Shown here piece by piece: positions 49,748 through 63,810 of a stretch of 64,000 nt of DNA. The notes under the pieces were generated by a model. The model ran no database searches. It was given only the letters and a program-made list of their open reading frames with translations, and was not told the origin of the DNA. The translations under genes and the position numbers were made by a program. Numbering within the stretch: the first letter of the stretch is position 1; each line of letters begins with the position of its first letter. This DNA is from Plecoglossus altivelis (taxonomy: Eukaryota; Chordata; Actinopteri; Osmeriformes; Plecoglossidae), in NCBI GenBank assembly GCA_036571765.1, contig BROE01000007.1:6922090-6986089 (forward strand), written 5' to 3'.

Positions 49748-52700
49748 GTGTGTGTGCGGTGGTGGCGGTGGGGGTGGAGTTGAGGGGTGGTGCTTGAGAA
49801 CAATCCTGGGCCTGTCTACATCAGGATGAATCTTGACATTCCATCACTGAAGAACATGTGTAGAAAGAGAGAAAGGAGAAGAGATGGACAGTATGCATAA
49901 AGGAAAGATAGGACAAAACAACGAAGATAGTTATGCAAAATGTGGTAAAGAAAGGCGCGTGTGTGTGTGTGTGCTGCTGCAAATAGCTCCCTCCTTGTCC
50001 TCCTCCTCCTTTCCTTAATTCCTCTCCTCCTCCACCTCCTCCTCCTTCTCCTATCAAATGGGAAAATCAGCTTGTCAGTTTCTGTCAAGCTTACACTGGA
50101 CCATTTGTGTCTTAATAGGCTGGTTACTAGGGGTGCGGTCCCACCCACTGATGAACTGATACACTGACACAGGAAGCAGAGACGGATGGAGGGAGAGATG
50201 GAGGGATGGACAGATTACTGAGGGTCACTTCCTTCCTCTCTCAGCCAGATTTCAGTGATGTCATCGCTGACCCTCAGTTTGCCTCCTCCTAATCAAGCTT
50301 TTTGAACTCTCATCAGAGTTAGATCAAGCCACATTTAAACTCTGAAAAAAGCAATAAAAATGCCCATTTGATTTTATCTCTGGTCTTTCGTCTTCTACAA
50401 TAACCTTCTTTTCTAAAGTAATATTTTACAGATTACTGAAGGTCACTTTCAAGTTTTTGAAAGATGGGCTAAAGTTTATTTCTTTGTAAAAGTAGTCTCA
50501 TTCCTTTTGAACTGCAATTAACAATTACGGTACTGGTTACTGGTTATTCCTCCTCAGCATGTCAGTCTGTCACTTCCACAGCACGTTTCCATTCATTAAA
50601 CCACTCTGCGAAATGAACAGAACACCACTTCAGAGAATTCTAATGGACTCAGAATGGGTCCCGAACCTTAGCCATCTGGCAACATCCCAGTTCTAGACCA
50701 ATGAGAAGGCTTGTTATTGGACTGAGGTGTGAAACCACTTCCTGATACTTGTGGTGGTTTTATGCCTCCATTTACTTATTTAATGTATACTGTTAATGAT
50801 GGTAAAGACTGCTACAGAGGGAGAGAAAAAGGGAGAGAGAATAAGAGAAGTAAAAAGAGAGAAAAGAGAGAGAGAAGAGAGAGAGAGCAGCATGCCTTCT
50901 TTTTTATTAGCAGCAAAGCTTTGCCAGACCACTCATTACGGCTAAATTAATCTAATTTCCTTGCAAATGACATAATCACTGAATGACCCATATGCAATAG
51001 AGCCTAGACCTAAATAACTCTTTCAAGTTGGTAAAGTTTACTGCAAGCATTTCTGTCAAGAAAGGTTACACACAAAGAAAGGTGTGTTCCTCACAGACTC
51101 TGTAAGTAAGCAATAGACGTTCTCACGCTCTCTCTCTCTCTATCCCCTTCCCTCACCCTCCCTACCTAACCCCTCCACAACCTCACCCAGCAAGACCCCT
51201 CACTCTTTCACCCTCTCCCAGTCAGGCAGTCAGACATTAAACGGGGACATCAGGCAGAGATCCACAGCTGAGACAGCACACACACACACATCTCCCCCAC
51301 CCACCCACTTCCAACCCCCCCTTCCACCCATGTACCCACCCGACTTCCAGCAAGCACTCCATCTAGCACACCCACATACACGCACACAGTGCTGTCAATG
51401 ATTACAAGGCTGTACAGACAGTCATGAGGAAGACAGTTTAGTGGCTGAAGGGGCACCACTAACCAGACATACGTTGGTCAATTATAATCGAATCATTTCA
51501 CACTTGTCACCCGTGTGCAGGAACCCCTACAGCCAGTTCTGAGGGGATGCGGGGTCCAGAGAAAGAGGCAGAGACTGGCCCTGATGCACCATCGTTCCTT
51601 TCACATGATGGAACTGAGAAGGGTGTAAGGAAAGGGGAGAGAAAAAAGAAAGAACAAACTAGAGGAGATGAAACAAAGGAGGAGAATGAGGAGGAAAAAG
51701 GTGGTGTGAGGTGGAGGAAGAACAGGACACAGTGCCGACATGGTTCAAATGTTACTGAACATGTACTGCAGCCGCTCTGAACGAAACACTCTTCTGTTGT
51801 CGGTTTGAACCTAACTTCATGTCTTCTTAGTTCATTAGCTATCATCTGATTGGACATGGCTTGTCGTGCAGCAATGAAAGGTTGTCCTATGATGTGATCG
51901 CTAAATCACTACCCTCTTTTGATCAATTTATAAGGATGTGTTTGTTTGATAATTCAAAGTTGCTTTATCTGGTTTGAAGTGACTGAAGTGGGAATAAAGT
52001 GCTTTACATCAGATGTCTGTTTGATCTGATTGACTGAGTTTAATGCTAATTCTAAAGTGATCCATTCATATATTTATTTTGTAGGCGTACCCCCGCATCT
52101 TTGAAGTATTAAGTTAAAGCTGTTATTTTCCAGAAAAACTGTTACCAAGCAACATGAGTGAAACTGACTTTCACTGCCCGCTGAAGCATTGCTGACTTCA
52201 CACTGGCCATCATACAAAGCTTTTTCTGTTCAGTCACATTTTACACACAGGTTTCTTGCTACAACCATCTTCCATACTGTTCAAATTCCATCGTGAAATG
52301 CTTCACCAAAGCACTTTCAGTTGGGCCAACTAACAGTCTTTCAAATTCTTCATTTCTAAAAATGACATACTCTAAATAATATTTCATGTTGCGTACCCAG
52401 AATTCCACAGTGCAATCCCTTGTGATTGGATGAAAAGCCAAACAGGAAATCAGAGCTGAGCATTCCAGCCTATGTGGAGACACATTGCTGAACACAATGC
52501 AGAATGATGCAACAGAACCCACTCCTGAAGGCTCCCAGTCTACTTAATGCAGACTAAAACACATACCGAGGTGATAAATCCATTATGGAGGCAGACAGAG
52601 GTGCTATAAATGCCAATGGTAACTGCACCTTGTCAACAAGATTGAATATTCAGGAGTTAATACATCTAGGCTGTGCAGTTCTGATAAAGGCAGGGTGAAG

Positions 52701-55046
52701 GAGATCAATACAGAACTCTCATTTTAGCTGATCGATAGGGGAAATTACATTTATATCTGTCCGATGTTTATGCGGTCGTGAAAAAGGAGTGGTTTAAAAG
52801 AACAAGGCGGAGGAGACAGACTGAGGACAGTGAGATGGAGAGAGGGGATATTTGGGGTGGTCTTTTCAGGTCAAATGAACAGACAAGCATATTGTAGACG
52901 GTAGACACAGTGAAGACCAGATGCACACACACACACACATACTAAACAACATCACACAGACTTCTTGTGCAACAAACATACGTTCATATTATCCCAAAGT
53001 TGCACATTGAAATAAAACTTGAAATGATTACCAGAACAGAGTACACACTTTAGAAACAGTCTCTCTCCTCTTTCTCTCACTCACACCAGATCCAATAAAA
53101 TGTATTCCTTCCCGCAAAGCCACAGAACCATTTCCAGTCTTTCACAGAGCCAAGGCCTTTCCACATTTAAGCTTTTCTGCTAGAGCAATTTGCCAAATGC
53201 TTCCTTTAAACATGCACATGTGTTTTATTTGGTTACCAGTTGAAGACAGTGGACAGCACTCACTTCAAACTGAAAACACTTTGAAATAAAATGTCCAGAG
53301 TTAGAGAAGAGGAAAGAGTAGGAAATATATCTGCATCAGTTGGCTGATATTGCTGCCTTGTAGTCGATCTCCTTTGACCAGTACGGCCTCCTCTGTTCTG
53401 TGTAGCTGTGAGGGGTCTTAATCTTTCTCACACTCTCCCTCTCCCTCTCTTCATCCCTATGTCCAACATAAGGCCTGACCTGTCATAACACCAGACCAAT
53501 CAAGCCAGTGCTGACACCACCTGTCATCAAGACACACCGGACAGAACCATTATGAGAGAAAAGGGTGGGGAATGAGAGGGTGCCAGGGGAAGGGGGGAGG
53601 GGAAGGAAGAGAGAGATAAATAGAAAATGAATGAAAGGATAAAGAGACAGAAAGTGTATGAGAGAAACTCATGATGTACAGATGATGGAATGAAACTACA
53701 GAGACAGAGATGGAGACCACTAGTAGTACAAATACATCTAGTACACAGGAGAGAGAGGGACAGAAAGAGAGGGGGAGGGGGAGGAGAGAGAGAGAGGGGG
53801 AGAGAGAGGGGGGAGAAAGGGGGGGAGGAGAGAGATTGGGGGAGAGTAAGAGAGGGGGAGAGAGAAGGAGAGACAGGGGGAGAGAGGGGGGGAGGAGAGA
53901 CATAGAGAGAGAGAGGGAGGGGCAGACAGAGAGAGAGAGATAAGAGAGAGAAGCTACAATCTAGTTTAGCTAACGTGATAGCTCTTCACCAGAGCTACAT
54001 GTGTTCATATTTATTGACTGGTGCTAGTGATCCCCTCCCTCTTATTTCTGTCACACGTATCCCTGTATGGTCAGCCAGCTGAACTGATGTCATATACATA
54101 CTAGCACTCAAATTTAGATATTTATAGATGTACATACACACGCACACACTCTGAGTAGTCCTCTGGGACACAAAAACACACCTCGAGATACAGTTCACCA
54201 GGTCAATGAATAGACCAGTATTGGCAGCAGGTGAATACTTGCTGCACAGAGAATGAAGGGATGGAGTAGGAGAGGAGAGTACTTAAAATATAGGTGGATA
54301 GGAGAGGATGTTAGGAATTGAATAAGACTTGTGTAGGCTATGGACTACTCACAGAGTGCGCAATAAACTACTGTACACTGTGGTTTTGGATCTCTCAAGT
54401 CACGCAAATAATTGGCCACTGTCTCACTTGTCCAAAGTTTACAACAAAGACGTGAAGACGTTCAGCCACCAGGTGTACATAGAAAGGTTCTCACTCAATT
54501 TACCGGGACACCAAAATAATAAGACACGCACCTGTACCATTCCAGTCCTTTATCATAGAAGCGGTCAAAGAAATGGGGCTCCGCTCCGACCGCTCTCACA
54601 TCAGGGTGAATGCGCAGAAACTCCAACAGCGCTCGCGTGCCTCCTTTCTTGACGCCGATGATGATGGCTTGAGGGAACTTTTTACTGCCAAAATTATTAG
54701 AAATAGAGATGTTGTTGTCACCCTGTACCGGTGGCAGTTCGTTGTCAGCTGTTGGCAAGAGAGAGTCAACACTGTCGAAATCAAATTCTCTAACAAGCGA
54801 CCCAGGTAAAGTGTTCTGCGCGGCAGGTTGTCGCTGCGGTGAAGATTTCAGTTCCTTGTTTAAAAGCAGTTTATTCAGGAAATTTGATTGTTGTTCGTAT
54901 ACAGGTCCAGGCAAGGAGTCGCAGTATCCGGTGAGGGAGTAGAATAGGTAGGAAAAGATGATGATCATGGTAAAGGAGACGGAGAGCTTCGACTGCGCCT
55001 TCAGGTGTCCAAAGTTGAACCCAGTTCTCCATTTGCTACATCCCAT
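45638..55046 (-). CDS. hs3st6: Heparan sulfate glucosamine 3-O-sulfotransferase, HS3ST6-like
   Basis: Golgi type II membrane enzyme that transfers sulfate from PAPS to the 3-OH of glucosamine in heparan sulfate. Two exons, 54532-55046 and 45638-46256, join as TGG TAC AG|G AGC CTG to 377 aa; a two-exon coding structure is usual for this family. The N-terminus (MGCSKWRTGFNF) has a short cytosolic tail and a membrane anchor at about residues 21-39. The PAPS 5'-phosphosulfate loop is GVKKGGTRALLEF (131-143), the catalytic-type glutamate is E156 in VGAEPHFFD, and the 3'-phosphate region is VVVRDPVTRAVSDY. The C-terminal half (SGERLVSDPAGE, GLKRVVTDKHFYFN, TKGFPCLKK, RCLGKSKGRPHP) is almost identical to human HS3ST6 and also similar to the HS3ST3 group. 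Proximity to meiob, as in human 16p13.3, favours HS3ST6. The cysteine pair around GFPCLKK and PRCLGK is kept. Confidence 0.92.
49659..49745. repeat. (GT)n microsatellite
   Basis: GT run with GTGGGGTGTG and TGGTGTGT interruptions in the hs3st6 intron. Confidence 0.95.
53745..53950. repeat. GA/GGGA polypurine block
   Basis: About 200 bases that are almost entirely purine on the plus strand (GAGAGAGGGGGAG-type units), in the hs3st6 intron. Confidence 0.9.
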
Positions 55047-58000
55047 GAGTCGCTGTGCTGGACCACAAAGCAAAGCGCAGGAAACATGCCTTGTCTAATG
55101 ATTTTAGCCCACTGACTCTAAACGTGGATTCTCATTTTGAACGTCATGTCACGCAGTAAGTCACGGTATCATTTTCAAGGTCATCAGAGTTTTTTCTTCT
55201 TTAATGATTGCATGTTCCTTAACGCTTTGGTGACTGGTCAACCTGCACTTCTCTTCATTAACCTTTCTCAACGTGAGTCGCTCCAAGTAACAGTTCGGAG
55301 TTTTTTTCTTCTCGTGCGTCTCTTTGCCTGTGACTCCTGTCCCTCCTGCGCGCTCGCACGCAGCACCCCATCAGCGGCAGGCACGCCCTTTCCTTGTTGG
55401 TGTTAATCAATCCACGCCCTGTTTAACAAACTCCCCCTCTCTTCATCTCTGGCCTTGAGACACTAAAATACCCACAAAAGAGCAGGAGAAATACGAATCA
55501 CATCACTTTCAACTGGATATGTACTGGCTGACTTTAGCCTATCAATTTATTTAAAAAATTTATAAAAGTACAAAAGTACTTTTTGAACAGAACTGGAAGT
55601 TAGGATGACGCATGTGAGATATGACTTTTAGTCGTTTCATCTTTTAGAGTTTTAGTCGATTTAAAGTGTTCACGTTTTTTCTTTATGTAGATGGTTCAGA
55701 AGGCTTCCTGGTAGACCAGTGGCTCTCAGTGTGTCTGTGTGGGCTTAGTCCCTGTCCCTGTCCCTGTCCAGAGCTTCCAGTGATCTAGTCCTATCGAGCC
55801 ACCTGTTTGTCTGCCCGTCTGGCTGATGACCTCTCTGCCTCTGCTGGGCCACACACCACATGGAGCCAGGCCTGACACCAGCGTTTAACCTCTCCTGCCT
55901 CCCCTAACGGAGCCGGACAGGTGCTGCAGTCACCCAGAGAGCAGAGCCTTGGCTCCAGCCTGCTGCCTTGTTACAAACCGGCCTCCTGTTGCTCTCATGG
56001 TAAACATGCAGATAGACCACCATCAGCTTCCCTTTCTGCACTCACTGACAAGTAGCGCTAAGTATAGCAGTGTGTTTCTGTATGTGTGTGTGAATATGTG
56101 TGTGTGTGTGTTTGTGTGAGAGAGTGTGGGCATGTGAATACTTATACCTAAACACTGGAATGCAGACCTAATTGAAGCCACTTAGTTGATGATGATGACA
56201 CAGATAACGTATTTGCGTAGCGTGCTGTGTTAGTAATAATATCAGTCTGTCAGCTGCCTTTATTTAAACCTCTTTCTCCTCTGCTTATAAATGTGAGTTG
56301 AACTGACCCGCATGCACACACATACGAACATATTCAGGATATATTTACAGCTGACTGCTAACAGATAAGAAATGGGTATGGTGCCCTCTGCTATCTTATC
56401 TCTAGGAGAGGATGAACAAGAGAAAAGATGAAAAGAAAAATATAGAGAAAGAGACAGAGAGGTTAAGAGTCAGTGTGCTTGCATGTGTTTTTGTGTGTGA
56501 GCAGACAGAAGGGTCAGCTGCAGTATTTCCTGTAAACACAACCTCCATTTTACATAAACGTGCTTACATTTCATTCTGCCACACTAACAGTTGTACATTA
56601 GCGACACAAAGAATGCCATCTTCAGCACAATCTCTTATCTGCAGCAGACTGAGGTGCTGTGCTGTCTGTCTCGATAGAAAAGACCAACACCGCCACCTCA
56701 AGTGGTCTTCGGTCTGAACAAAAGACGGCTGGCTCACATTAGTACCACAGAGAAACCCCACGCAGACATAATAAGGTACCGCAAAAATAAAGCAACACAT
56801 ATATCAAATCGAAAGCCTGAGTTAGAGAAACAAATTATAACGTTGATTATTAAAACCTCAATAATTCTTCAGACTCTGCTCCTCAGCAACTGAGCATCCA
56901 CAGTGTTTGTTGAGAGCAGCATATCCAGCTTAAGAGTTTGCTTTTGAGAATCAGAATAGGAGTCAGATGATCAATTGGGACAGTTATTGATCCCCTTGAA
57001 CAGTTAGCTGGAGTTGGAGGAGGATTCTATGATCCATCTAAATCATGTGACAATGTCTGTCAAGTCCTACTCTCACTTCACCTGGCAGGCTGTCAATCCA
57101 GACAGAGCCTCCTCCATTGACTCAGTGAACTCTCTCTCTTAGTGGATACTCTGGGATATTGATCTTTAGTGTTGGGTAAAAACACCGGATTTCTGTCATT
57201 GTATGGTCAAAGTGATCAATACTGTTGGCGCAGAGCAGTTCTTTGGTGACAGCTTGTCATACTTGGTGTTTAAAATGAATTATGAACAGCTTCAAAGCCA
57301 GACTGAACGTTGGCAAGAAAAAATAAATTCCCACCTGTGAGCTGAACCTCTCGTTTTGAATTCCAAGACACCTGTGTAACCTACAAAGTCTCTGGGAAGT
57401 ACACAGCTGTACAAAGCTTGGCAGCAGACTATTATGGTCTGTAATCCTGGGTAAGTCCCCATGACGACCTGCTCAGCTGCTTCAAAGAAAAGATCCGTTT
57501 CAAGTGTCTCTGTTCTCTCAGGACCCTCAGGCTCCACCTAAACAGGCTTGTTGGACTGCGTATGAAGAAAACACAAAACAAGAATTGAATGATCATAACT
57601 TGTGGAAATAAAATAGGTCTTTTCCAAGAGTGTACAATGACTTCTTTGTTTTCATTGGGACCCTGCTAACCAGACCCATCAGGCCAGTGGTGTGCGTCCC
57701 TCTTCATCCTATCCCCAACTCACCATCCACCCATGTCACCTAGCTGCTGAAGACATGATTGTGAAATACAAAGACACCCCTACATACTAGACTATACTTT
57801 CCATCATCCTCCTGCAGACAGTACTTCTAGTCTAGATATTGGACAGATACTGTGTGGAAGTGCTTATCCCAGTGAGGCAGAAACACAACTCTTACAGTTA
57901 CTCTGAGAGCCAGGGTAGAAATACCAGCAGTGCATCATAGACCTCACCTGTGCATCTTATACCTGAGGAAAGTGTGGAATGTGCATGTTTGCCGAGCGGA

Positions 58001-60266
58001 TAGATGTGACATCGAGCATATTTGCTGACGAGACTAAACTCTCTCACAGGGTTGTCTCACTCTCATCAGTTCTTGTGTTGTGAGAATGTGTTGTTTAGCC
58101 TCCGAGAGGATAAGAGCGTGTGAGACAGCACTGTGGTCCCACCAGAGAATAGGAACCATTGTCCCCATTGAAAACAAGCCTGAAGAAGGACAATACAGGG
58201 TATGAGCTTCTGAGAAAGGCCTCTCTAAACGGCCTATTAAATCACCTGCATGGAATGTGTGTCCTGGCCTCACTTCTCTGGGGCCACGATAAGCCCTTCA
58301 CACACACACACAAACACACACACACATAAACACTCACACGCAGACAGACAAACACGCGTATGCACACACAAACAGACATGGACGCAAGGAAACACGCAAA
58401 CATACACACTCGCTAAAATGCACACATAACCCCACGTACAGAGCCTTGGGGAGCCTTTCACTGTCATCAGGGATCATGGAGAGGCATCAAAACACCAAGA
58501 CTTTCAGGCTGAACCTGATGTATGACTGAGGATGTTGGTTGACCTGAGCGGAGAGGTTGTTGGGTAGACTAGGTTGAGCGTAGCAGTGCACTTTTCCCCA
58601 TTTTATGCCAAGACAACCGCTGTGTTTGCTTGAAACAGCGTGGCGCAGCAAATACAAACACGTATTCTGCAACGCTCTACAACCTTGTTCCTGTAATCAG
58701 CAAAAGGGGGAAGTACAGACGTAGTACACATCACAACAACCATCATCATACCAGTCTGTCAGCTCCTGTGTGTGTCTGTGTTTGGGAGAGGGACAAAGAA
58801 AGAGAGACAGAGAGGGAGAAAGAGAGAGAAATAAAGAGAGAAACACTGTGTCTGATCCAGGCTCTCAGCCTAACTGTAGGGCAGAGTACTGCGGTTAGCT
58901 GGGTAAGTATAGGGCAACATAGTAGTGTGTATTATCACATGGGTGTAGCAGGGCAAAAAATGCTTTTAAACAGGCAGCACGGTGTAGGATGCCAGGACAT
59001 GTCTGCACATGAGCAAACTCTACCACATGTAGGAGTCTGGGGAAATCATTCAAACATTTACTGGTCTGACGAGAGCTTATAAAAATCTTTATTATTATGA
59101 CTCCGTTCTCTCGACTATAGCATTACTCCATGAATGAATAGAATAGGAATTGACTAATGAATGGAAGAATGGAAGAATAATGGATGGATAAAAGGAAGAA
59201 GGGATGGACCGAATGATGGATAAATGGATAAAAAAGCCAGAGAGCCCAGCTGCTCATGTGGCACCCTGAGGTATTTTACTGGAGCGCACTGCGGTTAAAA
59301 TGGCTCATTTTGTCTCTTGTAAAGAGTGACTAGGTCAGACCCTCTCAGCTCTCAAAGGACATCAGTAATATAAAGTTTACAAGGTTGCAATAATGGGCCT
59401 TTAAGTAAGCGCTTTCCTTGCCCCTCGACTGAAACAGTTTGACATTGGCTGGAGGTGGCGTATGTATAGAGAGTGGGGATAGATGAAACCGTGTAGAGGA
59501 GAAAGAGTCAAACCAACTCAAAACAAACAACCTGACCATGATTGCTGGTTTACATCTTAGGAAACCTCCATTCGGTGCGATGGGACCGGGTAAAATGGCT
59601 TCTGAACTCAAACCCAGTGGTCAGTAAAATGCTGCAGTCGTCAGTGGTGACAGTACTGTCAGCAGGATGTCAGACATATCTTCCTTGTCAGTTCTAACCC
59701 CTCTCTGTTTATCAGATGGAGATAACATCCCCAGGTGTGATGTGGTTCTGACACCCAGACACAACAGAAGGAAGAAAGTGCTGATGCAGGTTGGTAATCT
59801 ACCGTGCTGCAACTATGGCGTGGCTATGCCTGCCTCAGTGTTGTAGCTGTGTCTGGACATTACAGTTACAGGTGGGGCTGTTCATCAGTGTTGTAGGTCA
59901 CTGTGCACACCGTTATAACTGTCTGTACCTACATGTGTCATGTTACCAAGGACAGTGACAGAGATTGACTGACTCATGGTCTCTAGGTGTAGAAAGCTCT
60001 GTAACATGGGTCTATTGTAAGTTCAGGAAGCATGTTGTTCTCAGCCATAAAACCAACAGATGCCAATAATTTACGTAACAAACACTTTCCTCTTACAACA
60101 ATGCAGCAGTAATGTGCAGAACTAGTCAGATACATCTAGAACACAGGTACCGGAGGAACCAGAGCACGGCAGGTCACAGCAGTAAGCAATCAGGCCTCCT
60201 TTGATGCCATATCAGAGTGGTACTGCATAGAGGTATCATTTCCTTAAGAAAGACCACCATGATTGC

Positions 60267-60299
<33 letters not shown>

Positions 60300-60331
60300 T
60301 GTGTGTGTGTGTGTATGTGTGTGTGTGTGTC
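60267..60331. repeat. (GT)n microsatellite
   Basis: GT run with two TATGTG interruptions. Confidence 0.95.
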
Positions 60332-63251
60332 TGCTGCACACACATCCTTATTCCTAGGGTTGACCTGATCTTTGTGTCTGTCTTCATCCAGTCTTTCACC
60401 AGTCCAAAAATCTGACGTAAGTATCTGCCAATGCTCATACAATGGATTGATTTCTAAACATACGATTTGATTGCACGATCATCGCAATGAATGGAATAAT
60501 GAGAGGCCTATAATCATGTTCTCTTTCTTTGCTAATATACGCATGTCTTCTACTGAGAAAGAGAATAATATATGACAAACTAGCATGATCATAAATACTC
60601 TGAACTGTCCTTTGTGGCAAACCGCCTGAATGAACCTCTGGAAACCACACACCAAATAAAAATGACAAACGCCTGTTTCTTGTAGCTTGTATGTTCTGGT
60701 GCCGTGTGTTACTGCAAAAGAAAAGACAGAGAGAATGAGAGGGAGAGAACGGCAATAAATGGAAGAGAAGAGTGAGAACAGAGATAGAGGGAGAGAGAGA
60801 GAGAAGGAGGAAGAGAGAGAAGTGAATAGATACATCGCTTGCTCTATTGTTATCTAGCTCCAGGTATCTGGGAACGAGAGGGAAGAGATTAAATAGTTTC
60901 AGAACCCGCATGGCCACAGACCCAAGCATAGCAACTTTGAAGTATTCCATGCTCCGTGCCAGCTGTTGTGTAGAGGACGTCATGTGTTGGTGTGTGTAAG
61001 GGCCAGAGAAGTGTTTAGCTCAGGGTGTGTGTGTGTGTGTGTGTGCGTTGCAATGTTATCTCCTCGGCAAGGTTAGATAACACCACTGGCCCTGAGGTGA
61101 TGTTTACAAACAAGCACTACCTCCCTTCTCTCCGGGGTAAAGGAGAAGAGAATGTAGTCAGCTTAGGCAGCACGCTGCAGTTGGAGCAAGCAGACTTGAC
61201 ACTCACTCACACACTTCAAGAGGAGGAAGGACTAATTATTTACAGTTATTACATACACAAGCAGATACTTCAGAAACAGATATTTCATCTCTATTTCCAG
61301 ATTCCATGCTGAGTCCACTTCAAGGACACTAAGACAGCGAATCTGATCATCTGCGTTTCCCTACCACAGTGCGCTTCAAGCCCTGCAGCATGATCGTGGG
61401 GAGGGGGAGGGGGAGGGGGGGGTCGATAACCACCCCTCTCCCGCCTGTTGACACGTTGTCTTAGGACGGCAGCTCAATGCAGACAGGGCTTGATGCATGG
61501 CTGTGTGTGCGTGTCCATGGGGACCTGATGCTGGTGACATGGGACACACACAGACACACACACACACAGACACACACATACACAGACAGACACAGACAAT
61601 GTCCCATGCTGGGCTGTGCGATGAGAGGTATCGCGTCACACATCAGTACAGGGAAGATGGATGTGGAGATTTATCCAGCATTCAGAGGGGGAGACGCAGC
61701 CTAACCCAGCCCAGATGCAGTGTGATTCACTCGGTGACAGGGTCAACCAGTTCCCCTTCCACCTGGGAACCAGCAAGGAGGACCATTTTTAGTCCACTGT
61801 GTTTTCTCCATCTTGCTCCATCAGTACTAGAGGTGATGATGGAACTTTTTAGTTCTAGAATCTACTGGAGAACGTTGCTGGGTTTCCAAACATCAAATGG
61901 AATGTCTTGTCAATACTGATCTCAGTTCAGGGCAGAATGGCACAAATACACTGAAGGATTTGACCACCCTCACTGTCATAGGGGATAGGATACAGGTGTG
62001 TAAATACCCCTACAACACATGCACAGGCATGGAGGCTTTCAGACATTTGCAGATGGCTTTTAACTGTTCTTATCAGACCAAAGAGTGCTGAGGTCTTCCA
62101 CGATAGAGCTAATGGTTGTGAGAGAGTGTGTGTTTGTGTGTGTTTTTGGTTGTGTATGCAAGTCACCTGCTTTCATTGCCTTGCAGGTCTGATGGAGAAA
62201 GGGGAAAAGTGGGGTAGATTCTAACGGGGTTGGTTGTAGGCTGTAAGGACAGCAGAAAACAAAACCACTTGATCTCAGAAAAGGACAAAAATAGTTTCGA
62301 AACTTTGTTGTTGTGGTCAGTTTGGTGTGTTTGTTCACAACACCGTAGCACTGCATTAGGAATCTAGCCTACCATGACACCACCTTGACCCAGCAATACC
62401 TGGAGACCTATTAACATTCCTGCCTTTATGACGTCTGACTAAGCGTGATAAAGACTCCTCACACCTTTCTGGAACATAAACCTTGATTCAAACATTAACC
62501 TGAGCTCCCACACCTCAGGGCTTTTAGGCCAGGGTGGATGGGGGGACAAGGAAGCATCCAGAAGCCTCCAGATGCAACAGTACAACTCTAATGTGCATCT
62601 GAGGTGCACATAAACGTCCTCTACTTACCTGCGTGCACGTGCAAGTCACTTCATGTGTCCGTTGAAAGGAGACAACCTCCGAGTGTGTGTTTGTGAAGCA
62701 TAAGTTAACAAGCAGCCTCTGGTGCCCCATAGTAGTTAGTCTGAAAACACTGAAGGGTGACTCTCTAGGGAAAATATATCTGTTTGAAAGGTTTGGTGCC
62801 AGAGGTGTGTGCAAGTTTCATTTGTGACATTACAGTAAATTGCTAGCTGGCTAAGCAGTTGTTTCTGTAGTTTTTGTTTTGTTTGAAAGACTGCAGCTTG
62901 AGCCTAAAGATGTTGCCTGGAGCTCCCTTGAGACTGGGGATAACAGCAGACAGGAGGAGATCCATATTAATCTTCTATCATGTCATTCGAATATCAATGA
63001 GGAGATGGAACTTTCCAGTTCTATCATCTAGATGGGAAGAAAGAGCAGACTGTAAAACTAAAAGCTCAACTTAAGTTTCATGGCTCTGATTCAATGGGAT
63101 CTTGCAGTGTAAACCATTTATACACTAATGCTATGTCAAAAAGCTCTCTTGAGACACTTACTAAAACAGTTGTTCACCACAGTAGTAAGGCAAAAAAGTA
63201 GCAAAAAAAATAAGTGTTTCAAGACGAAAAAGAATCAATTTCATCTCAGGG

Positions 63252-63294
<43 letters not shown>
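63252..63294. repeat. (GT)n microsatellite
   Basis: Pure GT run of about 21 units. Confidence 0.97.
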
Positions 63295-63297
<3 letters not shown>

Positions 63298-63494
63298 CTG
63301 TCTCTGAACACATACTGTACAGTATCCTGCCCAAGACACACATTCCATGATGTCAGTGGTATAACATGTATGACGTCTGAGAGGACAGTGGTGTGTGCGT
63401 TGGCGTGTGTATGCGTGCATAAATGTGTGTATTTTGCTGATACAGTAATAATAGCCCTCCTGTCAGGTTGGGCTAGCAGGGCCACTCCTCTCAC

Positions 63495-63810
63495 CCACAG
63501 GGGGCTGTGGCAGACGCCAAGCCCAACAGAACTGCTTCCAACTGCGGTACAACCAGACCAGCACTGCCCCCCACCCCCTCATCATGCACCCACCACACTG
63601 AACAACTGCTTCTCGTACACTTCACATTCTCATACAAAGACAGTACAACAGACACAATCATACCACGACCTACCACACAGGTGGAACCTTATGTTGTCTT
63701 ATCTTCGCTCGCAGGGGACACATTAAATTGTAGGAATTCACGTTTACCTCCATGATGCATACCAGTGACGCCAGGGTCTGGATGGTGGCAGAGCTGACCA
63801 CATGGCCTGT
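63495..63810 (-). CDS. Two candidate exons of an unidentified minus-strand gene
   Basis: On the minus strand 63748-63810 is a 63-nt open segment between a good acceptor (CCTGACCTGCCAG) and a GTAAAC donor, reading TGHVVSSATIQTLASLVCIM plus one residue. 63495-63541 is a 47-nt open segment between GGTTGTACCGCAG and GTGAGA, reading LEAVLLGLASATAPCG. They join in phase 0. The helical, hydrophobic character would suit a membrane or HEAT-type protein, but I recognise no family. Rest of the gene would be outside the window or too diverged to see. Could be chance. Confidence 0.3.

Larger units (their letters stand above)
46257..54531 (-). other. hs3st6: hs3st6 intron (8.3 kb)
   Basis: Bounded by a GTGCGT donor at 54531 and a CTCTCCAG acceptor at 46257. 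It contains CT-rich sequence near 48420-48500, GT runs near 49296-49355 and 49659-49745, and a GA-rich block near 53745-53945. An isolated 87-codon minus-strand ORF at 52259-52522 has no recognisable homology. I see no nested gene. Confidence 0.75.
55047..63494. other. Region upstream of hs3st6, no gene recognised
   Basis: The hs3st6 promoter and 5' UTR should lie just right of 55046 (the segment 55300-55440 is relatively GC-rich). Beyond that I see no exon with recognisable homology up to about 63.5 kb. Simple repeats include GT at 60267-60331, CA near 61546-61590 and GT at 63252-63294. Reading frames such as 57292-57537 (minus) and 60435-60983 (minus) lack homology or splice-bounded structure. 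Confidence 0.55.

Noticed and set aside
52259..52522. Isolated 87-codon minus-strand ORF with non-repetitive composition
   Set aside because: Lies within the hs3st6 intron. I recognise no family, and there are no flanking exons. It may be a decayed repeat element or chance; a translated search would decide.
57292..57537. 81-codon minus-strand ORF with acidic N-terminus
   Set aside because: No recognisable homology or matching neighbouring exons; most likely chance.
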